Shown here: one piece after another, positions 33,920 through 43,202 of the stretch
Layout: every line of letters starts with the position of its first letter
Numbering within the stretch: position 1 is the first letter of the stretch
Origin: Streptomyces sp. JJ38
GTDB lineage: Bacteria; Actinomycetota; Actinomycetes; Streptomycetales; Streptomycetaceae
Length of the DNA stretch: 64,000 bases
Assembly (NCBI RefSeq): GCF_019303475.1
Contig: NZ_JABLSI010000026.1
Location: 1-64,000, forward strand
Reading direction: 5' to 3'
Program-made: the position numbers and the translations under genes
The notes under the pieces: model-generated
Database searches by the model: none
What the model was told of the DNA's origin: nothing
Seen by the model: the letters and a program-made list of their open reading frames with translations, nothing else

Positions 33920-35206
33920 CTAGGCCGACTTCTCGCGGGGGCCGGACTCGTTGCCGCGGTGGCGCGGCACCAGCGTGGGGTTCACGTTCGAGTGGACGAC
34001 GTCCGCGGTGATGACGACGCGGGCCACGTCCTTGCGGGAGGGCACCTCGTACATCACGGACATCAGGACCTCTTCCATGATGGCCCGCAGCCCGCGTGCC
34101 CCGGTGCCGCGCAGGATCGCCTGGTCCGCGATGGCCTCCAGCGCCGGGCGGTCGAACTCCAGCTCCACGCCGTCGAGTTCGAACAGGCGCTGGTACTGCT
34201 TGATGAGCGCGTTGCGCGGCTCGATGAGAATCTTGAGCAGCGCCTCGCGGTCGAGGTTGTGCACCGAGGTGATGACCGGGAGACGTCCGATGAACTCGGG
34301 AATCATCCCGAACTTCACCAGGTCCTCCGGCATCACCTCCTCGAAGTGGTTCGCCGACTCGATCTCGCGCTTGGAGCGGATCGTCGCGCCGAAGCCGATG
34401 CCCTTCGCGCCCGCCCGCGCCTCGATGATCTTCTCCAGCCCGGCGAACGCGCCGCCCACGATGAACAGCACGTTCGTCGTGTCGATCTGGATGAACTCCT
34501 GATGGGGATGCTTCCGGCCGCCCTGCGGCGGCACCGAGGCCGTCGTGCCCTCCAGGATCTTCAGCAGCGCCTGCTGCACGCCCTCGCCCGAGACGTCCCG
34601 GGTGATCGAGGGGTTCTCACTCTTCCGGGCGACCTTGTCGATCTCGTCGATGTAGATGATCCCGGTCTCGGCCTTCTTGACGTCGTAGTCGGCCGCCTGG
34701 ATCAGCTTGAGCAGGATGTTCTCGACGTCCTCGCCGACGTACCCGGCCTCCGTCAGCGCCGTGGCGTCGGCGATGGCGAACGGGACGTTCAGCATGCGGG
34801 CGAGTGTCTGTGCGAGCAGTGTCTTGCCCGAACCGGTGGGGCCGAGCAGCAGGATGTTGGACTTGGCCAGCTCGATGCCGTCGTCCCGGCCCTGCGGCCC
34901 GCCGTTCTCCCCGGCCTGCACCCGCTTGTAGTGGTTGTAGACGGCGACGGAGAGCGCCTTCTTCGCGGCCTCCTGGCCGACCACGTAGCCCTCGAGGAAC
35001 TCGTAGATCTCCCGGGGCTTGGGCAGCTCGTCCCAGCGCACCTCGGAGGACTCGGCGAGTTCCTCCTCGATGATCTCGTTACAGAGGTCGATGCACTCGT
35101 CGCAGATGTACACACCAGGGCCCGCGATGAGCTTCTTCACCTGCTTCTGGCTCTTGCCGCAGAACGAGCACTTGAGCAGATCGCCGCCATCACCGATGCG
35201 TGCCAC
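33920..35206 (-). CDS. clpX: ATP-dependent Clp protease ATP-binding subunit ClpX
   Basis: 428 aa AAA+ unfoldase. The N-terminal zinc-binding domain has Cys13, 16, 35 and 38. Walker A GPTGSGKT is at 122-129, Walker [10 protein letters not shown] follows, and the pore-loop and IGF-type ClpP-docking regions are present. It feeds substrates to the ClpP1/ClpP2 chamber encoded just upstream. The GTG start fits the family N-terminus ([19 protein letters not shown]). A hairpin in the 150-bp gap from clpP2 suggests partly separate transcription. Confidence 0.97.
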   Translation of the reverse strand: MARIGDGGDLLKCSFCGKSQKQVKKLIAGPGVYICDECIDLCNEIIEEELAESSEVRWDELPKPREIYEFLEGYVVGQEAAKKALSVAVYNHYKRVQAGENGGPQGRDDGIELAKSNILLLGPTGSGKTLLAQTLARMLNVPFAIADATALTEAGYVGEDVENILLKLIQAADYDVKKAETGIIYIDEIDKVARKSENPSITRDVSGEGVQQALLKILEGTTASVPPQGGRKHPHQEFIQIDTTNVLFIVGGAFAGLEKIIEARAGAKGIGFGATIRSKREIESANHFEEVMPEDLVKFGMIPEFIGRLPVITSVHNLDREALLKILIEPRNALIKQYQRLFELDGVELEFDRPALEAIADQAILRGTGARGLRAIMEEVLMSVMYEVPSRKDVARVVITADVVHSNVNPTLVPRHRGNESGPREKSA

Positions 35207-35296
35207 GAGGTGCTTCCCCTTCGCCTGTCACCGCCGGGGCCCCGGCGATTCCTGGTCCTTGCTCTTCGAAGGTACCTTGCCCAGGCCCTCGAATGG

Positions 35297-35330
35297 GCCC
35301 CCCTTGGCAACGATGAAGCCCAAGGGGGGC
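35297..35330 (-). terminator. Hairpin between clpP2 and clpX
   Basis: An 11-bp stem (35297-35307 with 35320-35330) encloses a 12-nt loop. It may attenuate read-through from clpP1P2 into clpX. Confidence 0.6.
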
Positions 35331-35356
35331 ACCCTGGTACCGAGTGAGCGGGCGGA

Positions 35357-36037
35357 TCAGCCCGCCAGCCCGACCGAGCTCTTGCGGGTCGAGACGATCT
35401 GGTCCACCAGACCGTACGCGAGTGCCTCCTCCGCGGTGAGGATCTTGTCGCGCTCGATGTCGTCGCGAATCTGCTCGATCGCCTTCGTGGAGTGCTTCGC
35501 GAGCATCTCCTCCAGCTGCGTCCGCATGCGCTGGATCTCGTTCGCGGCGATCTCCAGGTCGGAGACCTGGCCGCGGCCCGTCTCGCTGTACGGCTGGTGG
35601 ATCAGGATACGGGCGTTGGGCAGCGCCATCCGCTTGCCGGGCGTGCCGGCGGCCAGCAGGACGGCGGCGGCGGAGGCCGCCTGGCCCATGCACACGGTCT
35701 GCACGTCGGGCTTCACGAACTGCATCGTGTCGTAGATGGCCGTCAGCGCGGTGAACGAGCCGCCGGGGGAGTTGATGTAGATCGAGATGTCGCGGTCCGG
35801 GTCCATCGACTCCAGGCACAGGAGCTGCGCCATGACGTCGTTGGCGGAGGCGTCGTCGATCTGCACGCCGAGGAAGATCACCCGCTCCTCGAAGAGCTTC
35901 GCGTACGGGTCGTACTCGCGTACGCCCTGCGAGGTGCGCTCGACGAAGCGGGGCACGACGTAGCGGGCATCGGGGGAGGGGCCGGAGTAGCGGCCGTCGG
36001 GACGCTCGTAGAGACCGGCGCCGGGGAAGTTGTTCAT
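35357..36037 (-). CDS. clpP2: ClpP protease subunit ClpP2
   Basis: 226 aa from the ATG at 36037 ([10 protein letters not shown]). Catalytic triad Ser122 (MGQAASAAA), His147 (ILIHQP) and Asp197 (ERDKIL). Compared with ClpP1 it has an extended N-terminus, as typical of the actinobacterial second subunit. The two subunits form a mixed tetradecamer. It lies 85 bp downstream of clpP1 with no terminator, so they form an operon. Confidence 0.96.
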   Translation of the reverse strand: MNNFPGAGLYERPDGRYSGPSPDARYVVPRFVERTSQGVREYDPYAKLFEERVIFLGVQIDDASANDVMAQLLCLESMDPDRDISIYINSPGGSFTALTAIYDTMQFVKPDVQTVCMGQAASAAAVLLAAGTPGKRMALPNARILIHQPYSETGRGQVSDLEIAANEIQRMRTQLEEMLAKHSTKAIEQIRDDIERDKILTAEEALAYGLVDQIVSTRKSSVGLAG

Positions 36038-36122
36038 CGGGTGTCCACCGTCCTGGTGATCCTCGTGAGGAGGGGGGAGGCTGCGAGTTGCGGGAAAGCC
36101 CTGCGGGGGCGGTGAACGGCGC

Positions 36123-36740
36123 TCAGGCGCCCGTCCCACCGCCGCCGGGAATGTCGGCCGCGGACCCGATCACGGCGTCCAGCAGGCCGTACTCGCGGGC
36201 CTCCTCGGCGCTGAACCAGCGGTCCCGGTCCGCGTCGCGGTTCCACTGCTCGACCGTCTGGCCGGTGTGCTGGGCCGAGAGCGTGGCCATCTTCTTCTTG
36301 GTGCGCAGGAGCTGCTCGGCGTGGATCTTGATGTCCGAGGCCGAACCCGCGAGACCCGCGGACGGCTGGTGGATCAGGATCTCGGCGTTCGGCAGGGCGA
36401 AGCGCTTGCCCGGGGCACCCGCGCTCAGCAGGAACTGGCCCATCGAGGCGGCGAGGCCCATCGCGATCGTCACCACGTCGTTCTTGATGTACTGCATGGT
36501 GTCGTAGATCGCCATGCCGGCCGTGATCGAGCCGCCGGGGCTGTTGATGTAGAGGTAGATGTCCTTGTCCGGGTCGGCGGCAAGGAGCAGAAGCTGTGCG
36601 GTGATCTTGTTGGCGATCTCGTCGTCCACCGGCTGGCCGAGGAAGATGATCCGCTCGTTGAGCAGCCGGTTGTAGACCTGGTCGCCGAGCCCGCCACCGA
36701 AGTTGGGCTCACCGGCGGCGGAAGGCATCGGAAGCGTCAC
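36123..36740 (-). CDS. clpP1: ClpP protease subunit ClpP1
   Basis: 205 aa from the GTG at 36740 (ribosome site AGGTGG); an in-frame ATG at 36728 is possible. Triad Ser99 (MGLAASMG), His124 (ILIHQP) and Asp173 (DRDRWF). First gene of the clpP1P2 operon. A ClgR operator and a sigma-R-like promoter precede it. In Streptomyces ClgR activates clpP1. Confidence 0.96.
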   Translation of the reverse strand: MTLPMPSAAGEPNFGGGLGDQVYNRLLNERIIFLGQPVDDEIANKITAQLLLLAADPDKDIYLYINSPGGSITAGMAIYDTMQYIKNDVVTIAMGLAASMGQFLLSAGAPGKRFALPNAEILIHQPSAGLAGSASDIKIHAEQLLRTKKKMATLSAQHTGQTVEQWNRDADRDRWFSAEEAREYGLLDAVIGSAADIPGGGGTGA

Positions 36741-36827
36741 GTGTCCACCTGCTCGTGTCCGGACGGCTGGGCCGCCGATAAGGGCGCTCCATGTGCCGTC
36801 ACTAGCGTCTTCGTGTACATGGACCCT

Positions 36828-36854
36828 AACGCGCTGGTCCCGCACCGCCATCCC
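36828..36854 (-). promoter_or_regulatory. Possible clpP1 promoter, sigma-R-like
   Basis: On the minus strand GGGATG (36849-36854), 18 bp, then GTT (36828-36830), close to GGGAAT-N18-GTT with two mismatches. TAGGGT overlaps the -10 and could be a vegetative -10. The ClgR box lies 12 bp upstream of the -35, a good place for an activator. Confidence 0.4.
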
Positions 36855-36866
36855 GCTCTGAGAACT

Positions 36867-36880
36867 GTTCGCTGTGAGCG
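36867..36880 (-). promoter_or_regulatory. ClgR operator upstream of clpP1
   Basis: GTTCGC-TGTGA-GCG matches the published ClgR motif GTTCGC-N5-GCG. It lies 127-140 nt upstream of the clpP1 start, and I found no second copy in the intergenic regions of the window. Confidence 0.7.
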
Positions 36881-36933
36881 CAGGCTGCGTTCCGGCAGGT
36901 CGGGCGGGGAAGGGCGGGGTCGTTGCGCCGTAC

Positions 36934-36975
36934 GCGAACGGGCCCGTGCGCGCTCGTGCACACGGGCCCGTTCGC
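36934..36975 (-). terminator. Strong terminator after tig
   Basis: A perfect 15-bp stem (36934-36948 with 36961-36975) encloses a 12-nt loop. It begins 20 nt past the tig stop. Confidence 0.85.
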
Positions 36976-36994
36976 CGGGTCCCAACAGGGCCGG

Positions 36995-38407
36995 TCAGCC
37001 CTCGTTCTTCTCCTCGTCGGCCTTCTCCTCGGCCTTCTCGGAGGCGGTCTCGGCGGACTCCTCGGCGGACGCCTCGACCGTCTCGGCCGTCTCGTCCTCC
37101 TCGTCCAGCTCCACGACCTCGCCGTTGCTGTCCTTCACGGTGACGGACTCGACGACCAGGGCCAGCGCCTTGCCGCGGGCGACCTCGCCGACGAGCATCG
37201 GCACCTGGCCGCCCTCGACGACGGCCTGGGCGAAGGCGTCGGGGGTCATGCCGGAGGACTGCGCACGCCGCATGAGGTGCTCGGTGAGCTCCTCCTGGCT
37301 GACGTTCAGCTTCTCCTTGGACACCAGCTCGTCCAGGACGAACTGGGTCTTGATGCCCTTGACCGCCTGCTCCCTGAGCTCCTCGTCGAACTCCTCCTCG
37401 CTCTTCTCCTGGAGCTTGAGGTAGGTCGCGAGGTCCATGCCCATCTGGCCGAGCTGGTGGTTGACCAGGTTGTGCTTGCGGGTGTTGATCTCGTCCTCGA
37501 GGAGCTTGTCGGGGACGGGCACCTCGACCAGGCCGATCAGCTCGTCCAGCACCTTCTGCTGGGCCTCGGTCGCCTGGTCGTACTTCTTGCCCTGCTCCAG
37601 CCGCTTGCGGCTGTCCTCGCGCAGCTCGGCGATGGTGTCGAACTGGCTGGCGAGCTGGGCGAAGTCGTCGTCCAGCTCGGGCAGCTCACGGGCCGAGACG
37701 GTCTCGACGTCGACCTTGACCTCGGCCTCCTGGCCGGCCGCGGAGCCGCCCTTGAGGGTGGAGGTGAAGGTGGCGGTGCCGCCGGCCTCCAGGCCGGTGA
37801 CCGCGGCGTCGATGCCCTCCAGCAGCTCACCGGAGCCGATGGTGTAGTCGATGCCCTTGGCCACGCCGTCCTCAAGCACCTCGCCGTCGACCTTGGCCTC
37901 CAGGTCGATCTTGACGACGTCGCCCTCGGCGGCGGCGCGCTCGACGGCGGAGGTGGATGCGAAGCGCTCGCGGAGCTGCTCGACGGCCTTGTCCACGTCC
38001 TCGTCGCTGACCTCGACGGCGTCGACGGTGACCTCGATACCCGAGTAGTCCGGGATCTCGATCTCGGGCCGGACGTCCACCTCGGCGGTGAAGGCCAGCA
38101 CCTCGTTGTCCTTGAGCTCGGTGATGTCGACCTCGGGCTGGCCGAGCGGGCTCAGCTCACCCTCCTCGACGGCGCTCTGGTACAGCTTCGGCAGCGCGTC
38201 GTTGACGGCCTCCTCCAGCACCGCACCCCGGCCGAAACGCTGGTCGATCACCCGGGCCGGGACCTTGCCCTTACGGAAGCCGGGCACCGTGACCTGCTGG
38301 TTGATCTTCTTGTACGCCGCGTCGAGGCTGGGCTTGAGCTCCTCGAAGGGCACCTCGACAGTGAGCCGAACCCGGGTCGGGTTCAGGTTCTCCACGGCGC
38401 TCTTCAC
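36995..38407 (-). CDS. tig: Trigger factor, ribosome-associated chaperone
   Basis: 470 aa from a GTG with AAGGAG upstream. N-terminal ribosome-binding domain with the signature [14 protein letters not shown], a central FKBP-type prolyl isomerase domain (about 160-245) and a helical C-terminal substrate cradle. The C-terminus ends in a long Glu/Ala/Asp-rich tail (about 430-470), usual in Streptomyces. It folds nascent chains and is encoded next to clpPX, as in many bacteria, but has its own terminator. Confidence 0.95.
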   Translation of the reverse strand: MKSAVENLNPTRVRLTVEVPFEELKPSLDAAYKKINQQVTVPGFRKGKVPARVIDQRFGRGAVLEEAVNDALPKLYQSAVEEGELSPLGQPEVDITELKDNEVLAFTAEVDVRPEIEIPDYSGIEVTVDAVEVSDEDVDKAVEQLRERFASTSAVERAAAEGDVVKIDLEAKVDGEVLEDGVAKGIDYTIGSGELLEGIDAAVTGLEAGGTATFTSTLKGGSAAGQEAEVKVDVETVSARELPELDDDFAQLASQFDTIAELREDSRKRLEQGKKYDQATEAQQKVLDELIGLVEVPVPDKLLEDEINTRKHNLVNHQLGQMGMDLATYLKLQEKSEEEFDEELREQAVKGIKTQFVLDELVSKEKLNVSQEELTEHLMRRAQSSGMTPDAFAQAVVEGGQVPMLVGEVARGKALALVVESVTVKDSNGEVVELDEEDETAETVEASAEESAETASEKAEEKADEEKNEG

Positions 38408-38669
38408 GGTCGGTCTCCTTGGGGCTGACTGCTCGGGATGGTCGTCCTCGGACGCGTTGCTGACCGCGTTCTTCGGACGCTCTGTGTACGTGCCGTCCGG
38501 ACCGGCTCGCCCGGCCCGGCGTCACTCTGGCGCCCCGCATCCCGACGAGATTCCGGCGGGATGCCGACCAGGGCTGGTCAGGACCGGCTGGATCCGACTG
38601 GACCCGGCAGGCGGGGCATCCCGATGAGGAACACGGACACGACACAGGCACGCGCGTCTTCATACTACG

Positions 38670-38746
38670 TGGTCGGGGTGGCCGGATTCGAACCGACGAC
38701 CTTCCGCTCCCAAAGCGGACGCGCTACCAAGCTGCGCCACACCCCG
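38670..38746 (-). tRNA. tRNA-Pro (anticodon UGG)
   Basis: A full cloverleaf reads on the minus strand: acceptor CGGGGTG pairs with CACCCCG, D arm with GCGCAGCTTGGTAGCGC, anticodon stem CCGC/GCGG with loop TTTGGGA (UGG, reading CCA), GGTTCGAATCC T arm, discriminator A and an encoded CCA at 38670-38672. tRNA-Pro is the attachment site of pSAM2-type elements in Streptomyces; no element is inserted here. Confidence 0.95.
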
Positions 38747-38861
38747 CCGGTGCGACACGTAGGGTACATGCCGTACGATGCACTGCGTGCCGCGCGGCGA
38801 TCATCGGCTCGGGTCGGAAGACACGTCGACGACCTGCTCCATGACCGCTGACGAGGTGCTC

Positions 38862-38932
38862 GCGGGCGTAGCTCAATGGTAGAGCCCCAGTCTTCCAAAC
38901 TGGCTACGCGGGTTCGATTCCCGTCGCCCGCT
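38862..38932 (+). tRNA. tRNA-Gly (anticodon UCC)
   Basis: Cloverleaf with acceptor GCGGGCG/CGCCCGC, D arm AGCTCAATGGTAGAGC, anticodon stem CCAGT/ACTGG with loop CTTCCAA (UCC, reading GGA) and T arm GGTTCGATTCC. No encoded CCA. It diverges from tRNA-Pro across a 115-bp promoter region containing TAGGGT (38761-38766). Confidence 0.95.
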
Positions 38933-38940
38933 CGCGCTGC

Positions 38941-38973
38941 CGACAGCCCGGACCGTCATGGTCCGGGCTGTCG
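38941..38973 (+). terminator. Terminator after tRNA-Gly
   Basis: A perfect 14-bp stem (38941-38954 with 38960-38973) encloses a 5-nt loop and is followed by a CCGTTTCT tract. It also faces the end of the minus-strand small membrane gene. Confidence 0.9.
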
Positions 38974-38996
38974 CCGTTTCTCCCGCCCGTCGCCTG

Positions 38997-39191
38997 TCAG
39001 AGCGTGATCGAGCTGATGGACTCCGCCAGTGAGTCCAGGAAGTTCTCGATGGTCGGCGCCATGCCGCTGGAGGCGAGGAAGAAGCCGAAGAGCGCGGCGA
39101 CGATCGCCGGGCCCGTCTTGATGGAGCCGCCGCGGATCATCACCACGAGGACGACCGCGAGCAACACGACCACAGACAGCGAAATGGCCAC
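38997..39191 (-). CDS. Small membrane protein, conserved in Streptomyces
   Basis: 64 aa from a GTG. Two hydrophobic segments (residues 3-19 and about 28-45) are joined by a short basic loop RGGSIKTGP, and a polar C-terminal helix follows (ENFLDSLAESISS). I know this as a conserved hypothetical of the genus without an assigned function. Its compactness and lack of neighbours on the same strand make it a stand-alone unit. Confidence 0.7.
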   Translation of the reverse strand: MAISLSVVVLLAVVLVVMIRGGSIKTGPAIVAALFGFFLASSGMAPTIENFLDSLAESISSITL

Positions 39192-39521
39192 AACAGATCA
39201 CACCTTCGTTCGGAACGCCTCGCCGCCGGCCTGAGGGGTGGGCCCGCGCGCCCGCACCCTCGGCGGCACCCCCATCGTGCCACCAACCGGGTGACCGTAG
39301 GAGCCCGTTGGTGTGCCGTCGGTGTGAAGTCCGCTGTGACGGCGGGTTGCTGGACGCGGAGGCGGGTGCCGCATGTCACGCTCCAGGCAGTAAATCGGAT
39401 CAAATGCCGTAAATCTGACCCTGTCGCGTCTCGATAGTCACCGTGTGAGCACGAAGTGAAGAATTTCCATGCACGGAGGCAACCTTGCATCCGCCATTTC
39501 CGTCTGAGTACTTTCACGCCT
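39192..39521. other. 330-bp divergent intergenic region with repeats
   Basis: No gene seen. It holds an imperfect inverted repeat (ACCAACCGGG near 39281 with CCCGTTGGT near 39304). Two direct repeats GTAAATCnGA (39390 and 39409, 19 bp apart) sit in an AT-richer patch. The acyltransferase promoter lies at its right end: TTGCAT (39485-39490), 18 bp, TACTTT (39509-39514). Confidence 0.5.
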
Positions 39522-40694
39522 ATGGTGCGGTGGATGTTTCACGCTGCTTCCCGGCGCTCGGCATCGCCGGCCGCCCTCCGCGAGACGCCTGACACGCCGT
39601 GGTCGACGGCCCCGGCCGAGCCCGCGCCCGCCGCGGGGAGCGAGCGCAGACCGGTCAAGCGTCGGGACCCGTTCCTCGACAACGCCAAGTTCCTGACGAT
39701 CGTGCTCGTGGGCATGGGGCACGCCTGGGCTCCGCTGACGTCCGAGAGCCGGGCCGTCGCGGCGCTCTACATCGCGGTCTACGCCTTCCACATGCCGGCG
39801 TTCGCGCTGATCGCCGGCTACCTCTCCCGGAGCTTCCAGGGACGGCCCGAGCAGGTCAGGCGGCTGATCACCGGGGTTGCCGTGCCCTACGTGGTCTTCG
39901 AGGTCGTCTACACCCTCTTCATGCGCCAGCTCGGCGAGCCGGACCGGCCGCTGTCCCTCTTCAGCCCCGGGTACGCCCTGTGGTTCCTGTGCGCGCTGTT
40001 CGTCTGGCGGCTGAGCGCCCCCATCTGGCGGACCCTGCGCTGGCCGTTGCCCGTGGCGCTCGGAATCGCCGCAGCGGCCGCCGCGACGCCGGGTATCGGG
40101 GACGAGCTCAACCTGATGCGGGTTCTGCAGTTCCTGCCCTTCTTCGTGCTCGGCCTCCAGCTCCGGCCGGAGCACTTCGAGCTGGTCAAGCGACCGGGGG
40201 CGCGGGCGGTCGCCCTGCCCGTGCTGCTCGGCGCCGTCGCCGTCGCCTACTGGGCGGTGCCCCGGATGAACCACGAGTGGATGCTGCACAACCGCTCCGC
40301 CCAGGAGCTGGGCTCGCCCTGGTGGGTGGGGGTGGTGATGACGTTCGCCCTCTTCGGCTGCGCGGTGCTCCTGACCGCCTGCATGCTCGCCGTGACGCCG
40401 CGCAGGGCGGTGTGGTTCACGGCGCTGGGCGCCGGGACGATCTGCGGCTACCTCCTGCACGTCTACCCGATCCAGCTGGCCCGGCAGTTCGACTGGTACG
40501 CGTTCCCCGGCGCGGCCTCGCCGACCGGCTACGTCGTCATCACGCTGCTCGCCTTCGCGATGATGACGGTGCTGTGCACCCCGGCCGTCCACCGGGCGGT
40601 GCGGCCCCTCGTGGAGCCCAGGATGGCGTGGTTCTTCGACCGGAACCCCGCGCCACGTTCACCCGAAAGGGTGAGTGCCTCGGGGGCGCGCTGA
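39522..40694 (+). CDS. Acyltransferase-3 family membrane protein
   Basis: 390 aa from the ATG at 39522; a longer in-frame reading to 39456 crosses the promoter. A basic N-terminal tail (about 1-55) ends in RDPFLDNAKFLTIVLVGMGH, the acyltransferase-3 start. About ten membrane helices follow, with the FHMPAFALIAGYLS motif and a late GYLLHVY segment. Members transfer acyl or succinyl groups to exported glycans and lipids. The mRNA is likely leaderless, with the -10 ending 7 nt before the ATG. It converges on the phosphatase gene with a 7-bp gap. Confidence 0.82.
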   Translation: MVRWMFHAASRRSASPAALRETPDTPWSTAPAEPAPAAGSERRPVKRRDPFLDNAKFLTIVLVGMGHAWAPLTSESRAVAALYIAVYAFHMPAFALIAGYLSRSFQGRPEQVRRLITGVAVPYVVFEVVYTLFMRQLGEPDRPLSLFSPGYALWFLCALFVWRLSAPIWRTLRWPLPVALGIAAAAAATPGIGDELNLMRVLQFLPFFVLGLQLRPEHFELVKRPGARAVALPVLLGAVAVAYWAVPRMNHEWMLHNRSAQELGSPWWVGVVMTFALFGCAVLLTACMLAVTPRRAVWFTALGAGTICGYLLHVYPIQLARQFDWYAFPGAASPTGYVVITLLAFAMMTVLCTPAVHRAVRPLVEPRMAWFFDRNPAPRSPERVSASGAR

Positions 40695-40701
40695 CCGCCG
40701 G

Positions 40702-41856
40702 TCAGTTCCGGCAGAGCAGCAGCAGGGCCCGGTCGTCGTTGACGTCCCGGGCCACCCGCTCGATCAGGTGCCACGCGGCGCCGCGGAACCCGGTGGCGAT
40801 GTGGGTCTCCGCGGCGCCCGTCAGCCGGTCGATGCCCTCGGTCAGGTCCCGGTCGGCTGCCTCCACCAGGCCGTCGGTGAAGAGCATGAGGACGTCACCG
40901 CGGCGCAGCCGCCCCTTCACGGGGTGGAACTCGGCGCCGTCCAGCACACCCAGCAGCGGCCCGTCCGCGGCCTGCTCCTCCCACTTGCCCGACCCGGCGC
41001 TCAGCTGCATCGCCGGCAGGTGCCCGGCCGACATCAGCTCGAAGTCGCCGGTGTCCAGGTCGAGCACGAGGTGGACGGAGGTGGCGAAGCCCTCCTGCCA
41101 CTCCTGACGCAGCAGGTAGGCGTTGGCGGCGGGCAGGAACCCCGGTGGCGGCAGGGAGCCCAGCAGGCCGCCGAAGGCCCCGGAGAGCTGGAGGGCGCGC
41201 GAGGCGGCGTCCATGCCCTTGCCGGAGACGTCGGTGAGGACGATCTCCAGGGTGCGACGGTTCGCCCCCGTGCGGGCGGCGACCACGAAGTCGCCGGAGA
41301 AGGACTGGCCCCCGGCCGGACGCAGGGACATCTCGCCGTGCCAGCCGCGCGGCAGCTTGGGCAGCCTGCTCTGCACGCCGAGACGTTCGCGCAGGTCGAA
41401 GAGCATGGTGCTGCCGCCGGTCCAGGGAACCCCGACGCGCATCCGGAACTGTGCGATCAGCAGTCCGGCCAGCCCGACCGCCGAGACCACGAGTACGCTG
41501 CCGGGCGTCACCCGGCCCGCGCCGTCGGTGTACGGGCCGAGCGCGACGGACTCGACGATGAGCGCCACCGCGGAGGCCGCGTACAGCGTCAGCAGGCTCA
41601 CCGGGCGCAGCAGCAGCCCGCCCGCGATGACCGGCAGGACCAGCGTCTCCGGAGCCACCCACAGCGGCTGGACGACCGTGCCCCAGGTGAACAACGTCAC
41701 GACGAGCAGGAGCACCCCGAAGACCAGCCAGTCCGAGCCGTGGCCGCGGAAGGAGTCGACGCCCGACCGGCGCAACCGCAGCCGGGCCCGGTGCCACGCC
41801 TTCCGGCCGCGGTCCACTCGGGCCGCCTGCCCAGCCGAACCGGTGCGACCTGCCAT
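40702..41856 (-). CDS. Membrane-anchored PP2C/SpoIIE-type phosphatase
   Basis: 384 aa. The N-terminal half has about four membrane helices (about 44-150). The C-terminal half (about 170-384) is a SpoIIE/RsbU PP2C phosphatase domain with the metal-binding motifs SFSGDFV, LTDVSGKGMDA, LMSAGHLPA and LFTDGLVEA. Such phosphatases typically act on anti-anti-sigma factors; Streptomyces has dozens. There is no PAS, GAF or kinase module, so input may be through the membrane part. A TAAGGT-like -10 near the ATG suggests a very short or absent leader. Confidence 0.88.
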   Translation of the reverse strand: MAGRTGSAGQAARVDRGRKAWHRARLRLRRSGVDSFRGHGSDWLVFGVLLLVVTLFTWGTVVQPLWVAPETLVLPVIAGGLLLRPVSLLTLYAASAVALIVESVALGPYTDGAGRVTPGSVLVVSAVGLAGLLIAQFRMRVGVPWTGGSTMLFDLRERLGVQSRLPKLPRGWHGEMSLRPAGGQSFSGDFVVAARTGANRRTLEIVLTDVSGKGMDAASRALQLSGAFGGLLGSLPPPGFLPAANAYLLRQEWQEGFATSVHLVLDLDTGDFELMSAGHLPAMQLSAGSGKWEEQAADGPLLGVLDGAEFHPVKGRLRRGDVLMLFTDGLVEAADRDLTEGIDRLTGAAETHIATGFRGAAWHLIERVARDVNDDRALLLLCRN

Positions 41857-41969
41857 GGCTCGGGACCTTATCCGGGGTGTCCGGCCTGCGTCGATTCCCA
41901 ACCTCAGTCCGAAGTATTCCTGTTCGAAAATCGGATGCTCGGATGGGAGCCGTTTGATAGGCAGGGGGC

Positions 41970-43202
41970 ATGACGACTGAGGTCCGAGCGATGCGCTTCG
42001 ACGAGTGGGACGCCTGGTTCGACACCGTGGCGCGGTCCTTCGGCGCGGACCCGGCGGAAGAGGAGGAGCGGCGCTCCTGGCGCAGCGTCCTGGAGGCCGA
42101 GCGGGCGCTGACAGCCGTGGACGGGACGGAGATCGTCGGCACCGCCACCAACTACAGCTTCCACCTGACGGTGCCGGGCGGCGCTTCCGTCCCCGCAGCG
42201 GCCCTCTCGGCCGTCGGTGTCGCCCCCACGCACCGGCGCCGCGGCGTCCTGACCGCCATGATGCGCCGCCAGCTCGACGACGTCCGGGCGGCCGGCGAGC
42301 CGCTGTCGATCCTCCGTGCCTCCGAGCCGGCGATCTACGGCCGGTTCGGCTACGGCGTGGCCAGCCGCTCCCTCGGCGCGACGGTCGACACCACACGGGT
42401 GAGCATCGCCGCCCCGCCCGGCACCGACGATGTCCGGCTGCGCCTGGCGGACCCGGAGAAGTCCCTGACGGACTGCGAGGCGCTCTACGCCCGCCAGGTG
42501 CCCGGCCGCCCCGGAATGCTGCGGCGCGTGTCCGCCGCGTGGGAGGGGCTCCAGACGTGGATCCGGCCCAGCGAGCGGGGCGGCTCCTCGCCCCTCCAGT
42601 GCGTGCTGGCCGAGCGTGGCGGCGAACTGGTCGGCTACGCCCGCTACACCGTCCGTCCGCGGTGGGAGGACGACGGGCCGCATGGCAGCGTCGGGCTGCG
42701 CGACCTGGAGGCCTCGGACCCGGCCGCGACGGCCGCCCTGTGGCGGTACCTGGCGGGGATCGACCTCACCGAGTCGATCGCGGTTCACGAGCGGCCCGTG
42801 GACGATCCGCTCCAGCATCTCGTCTCCGACCCGCGCCGCTGCCGGTTCCGGTTCATCGACCAGCTTCACCTCCGGCCCGTGGAGGTCGGCTCCGCCCTGG
42901 CCGCGCGGAGATACCGCGCCCCCCTCGACGTCGTCCTCGACGTCGAGGACGCGTTCTGCCCCTGGAACACCGGACGCTGGCGGCTGAGCGCCGACGAACG
43001 CGGCGCGGTGTGCGAGCGCACCGACGCCCCCGCCGAGCTCGCGCTGTCCGTGCGCGAGCTGGGCGCCGCCTATCTGGGCGGTGTGACGCTGGCCGAGCTG
43101 GCGGAGGCCGGGCTCGTGCGGGAGGAGCGGGCGGGGGCGCTCGCCGCGGCCTCGGTGGCGTTCGCCGGAACCCGGGCGCCCTGGGCGGCCTACGGCTTCT
43201 GA
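41970..43202 (+). CDS. Eis-like GNAT N-acetyltransferase
   Basis: 410 aa, the three-part Eis build. A GNAT domain carries the acetyl-CoA loop VGVAPTHRRRGVLTAMM (about 72-88), a second GNAT-like domain follows (about 140-290), and a C-terminal SCP2-like domain ends in Phe410. In mycobacterial Eis the C-terminal Phe carboxylate is catalytic, and the ending AAYGF preserves it. Eis enzymes acetylate aminoglycosides and lysines at several positions. The 3' end overlaps the convergent glycosylase gene by 13 bp. Confidence 0.88.
   Translation: MTTEVRAMRFDEWDAWFDTVARSFGADPAEEEERRSWRSVLEAERALTAVDGTEIVGTATNYSFHLTVPGGASVPAAALSAVGVAPTHRRRGVLTAMMRRQLDDVRAAGEPLSILRASEPAIYGRFGYGVASRSLGATVDTTRVSIAAPPGTDDVRLRLADPEKSLTDCEALYARQVPGRPGMLRRVSAAWEGLQTWIRPSERGGSSPLQCVLAERGGELVGYARYTVRPRWEDDGPHGSVGLRDLEASDPAATAALWRYLAGIDLTESIAVHERPVDDPLQHLVSDPRRCRFRFIDQLHLRPVEVGSALAARRYRAPLDVVLDVEDAFCPWNTGRWRLSADERGAVCERTDAPAELALSVRELGAAYLGGVTLAELAEAGLVREERAGALAAASVAFAGTRAPWAAYGF

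Noticed and set aside
35207..35296. Sigma-R promoter upstream of clpX
   Set aside because: GGAAT is present on the minus strand, but the expected GTT at 18-19 bp is missing (GTG at 16 bp instead).
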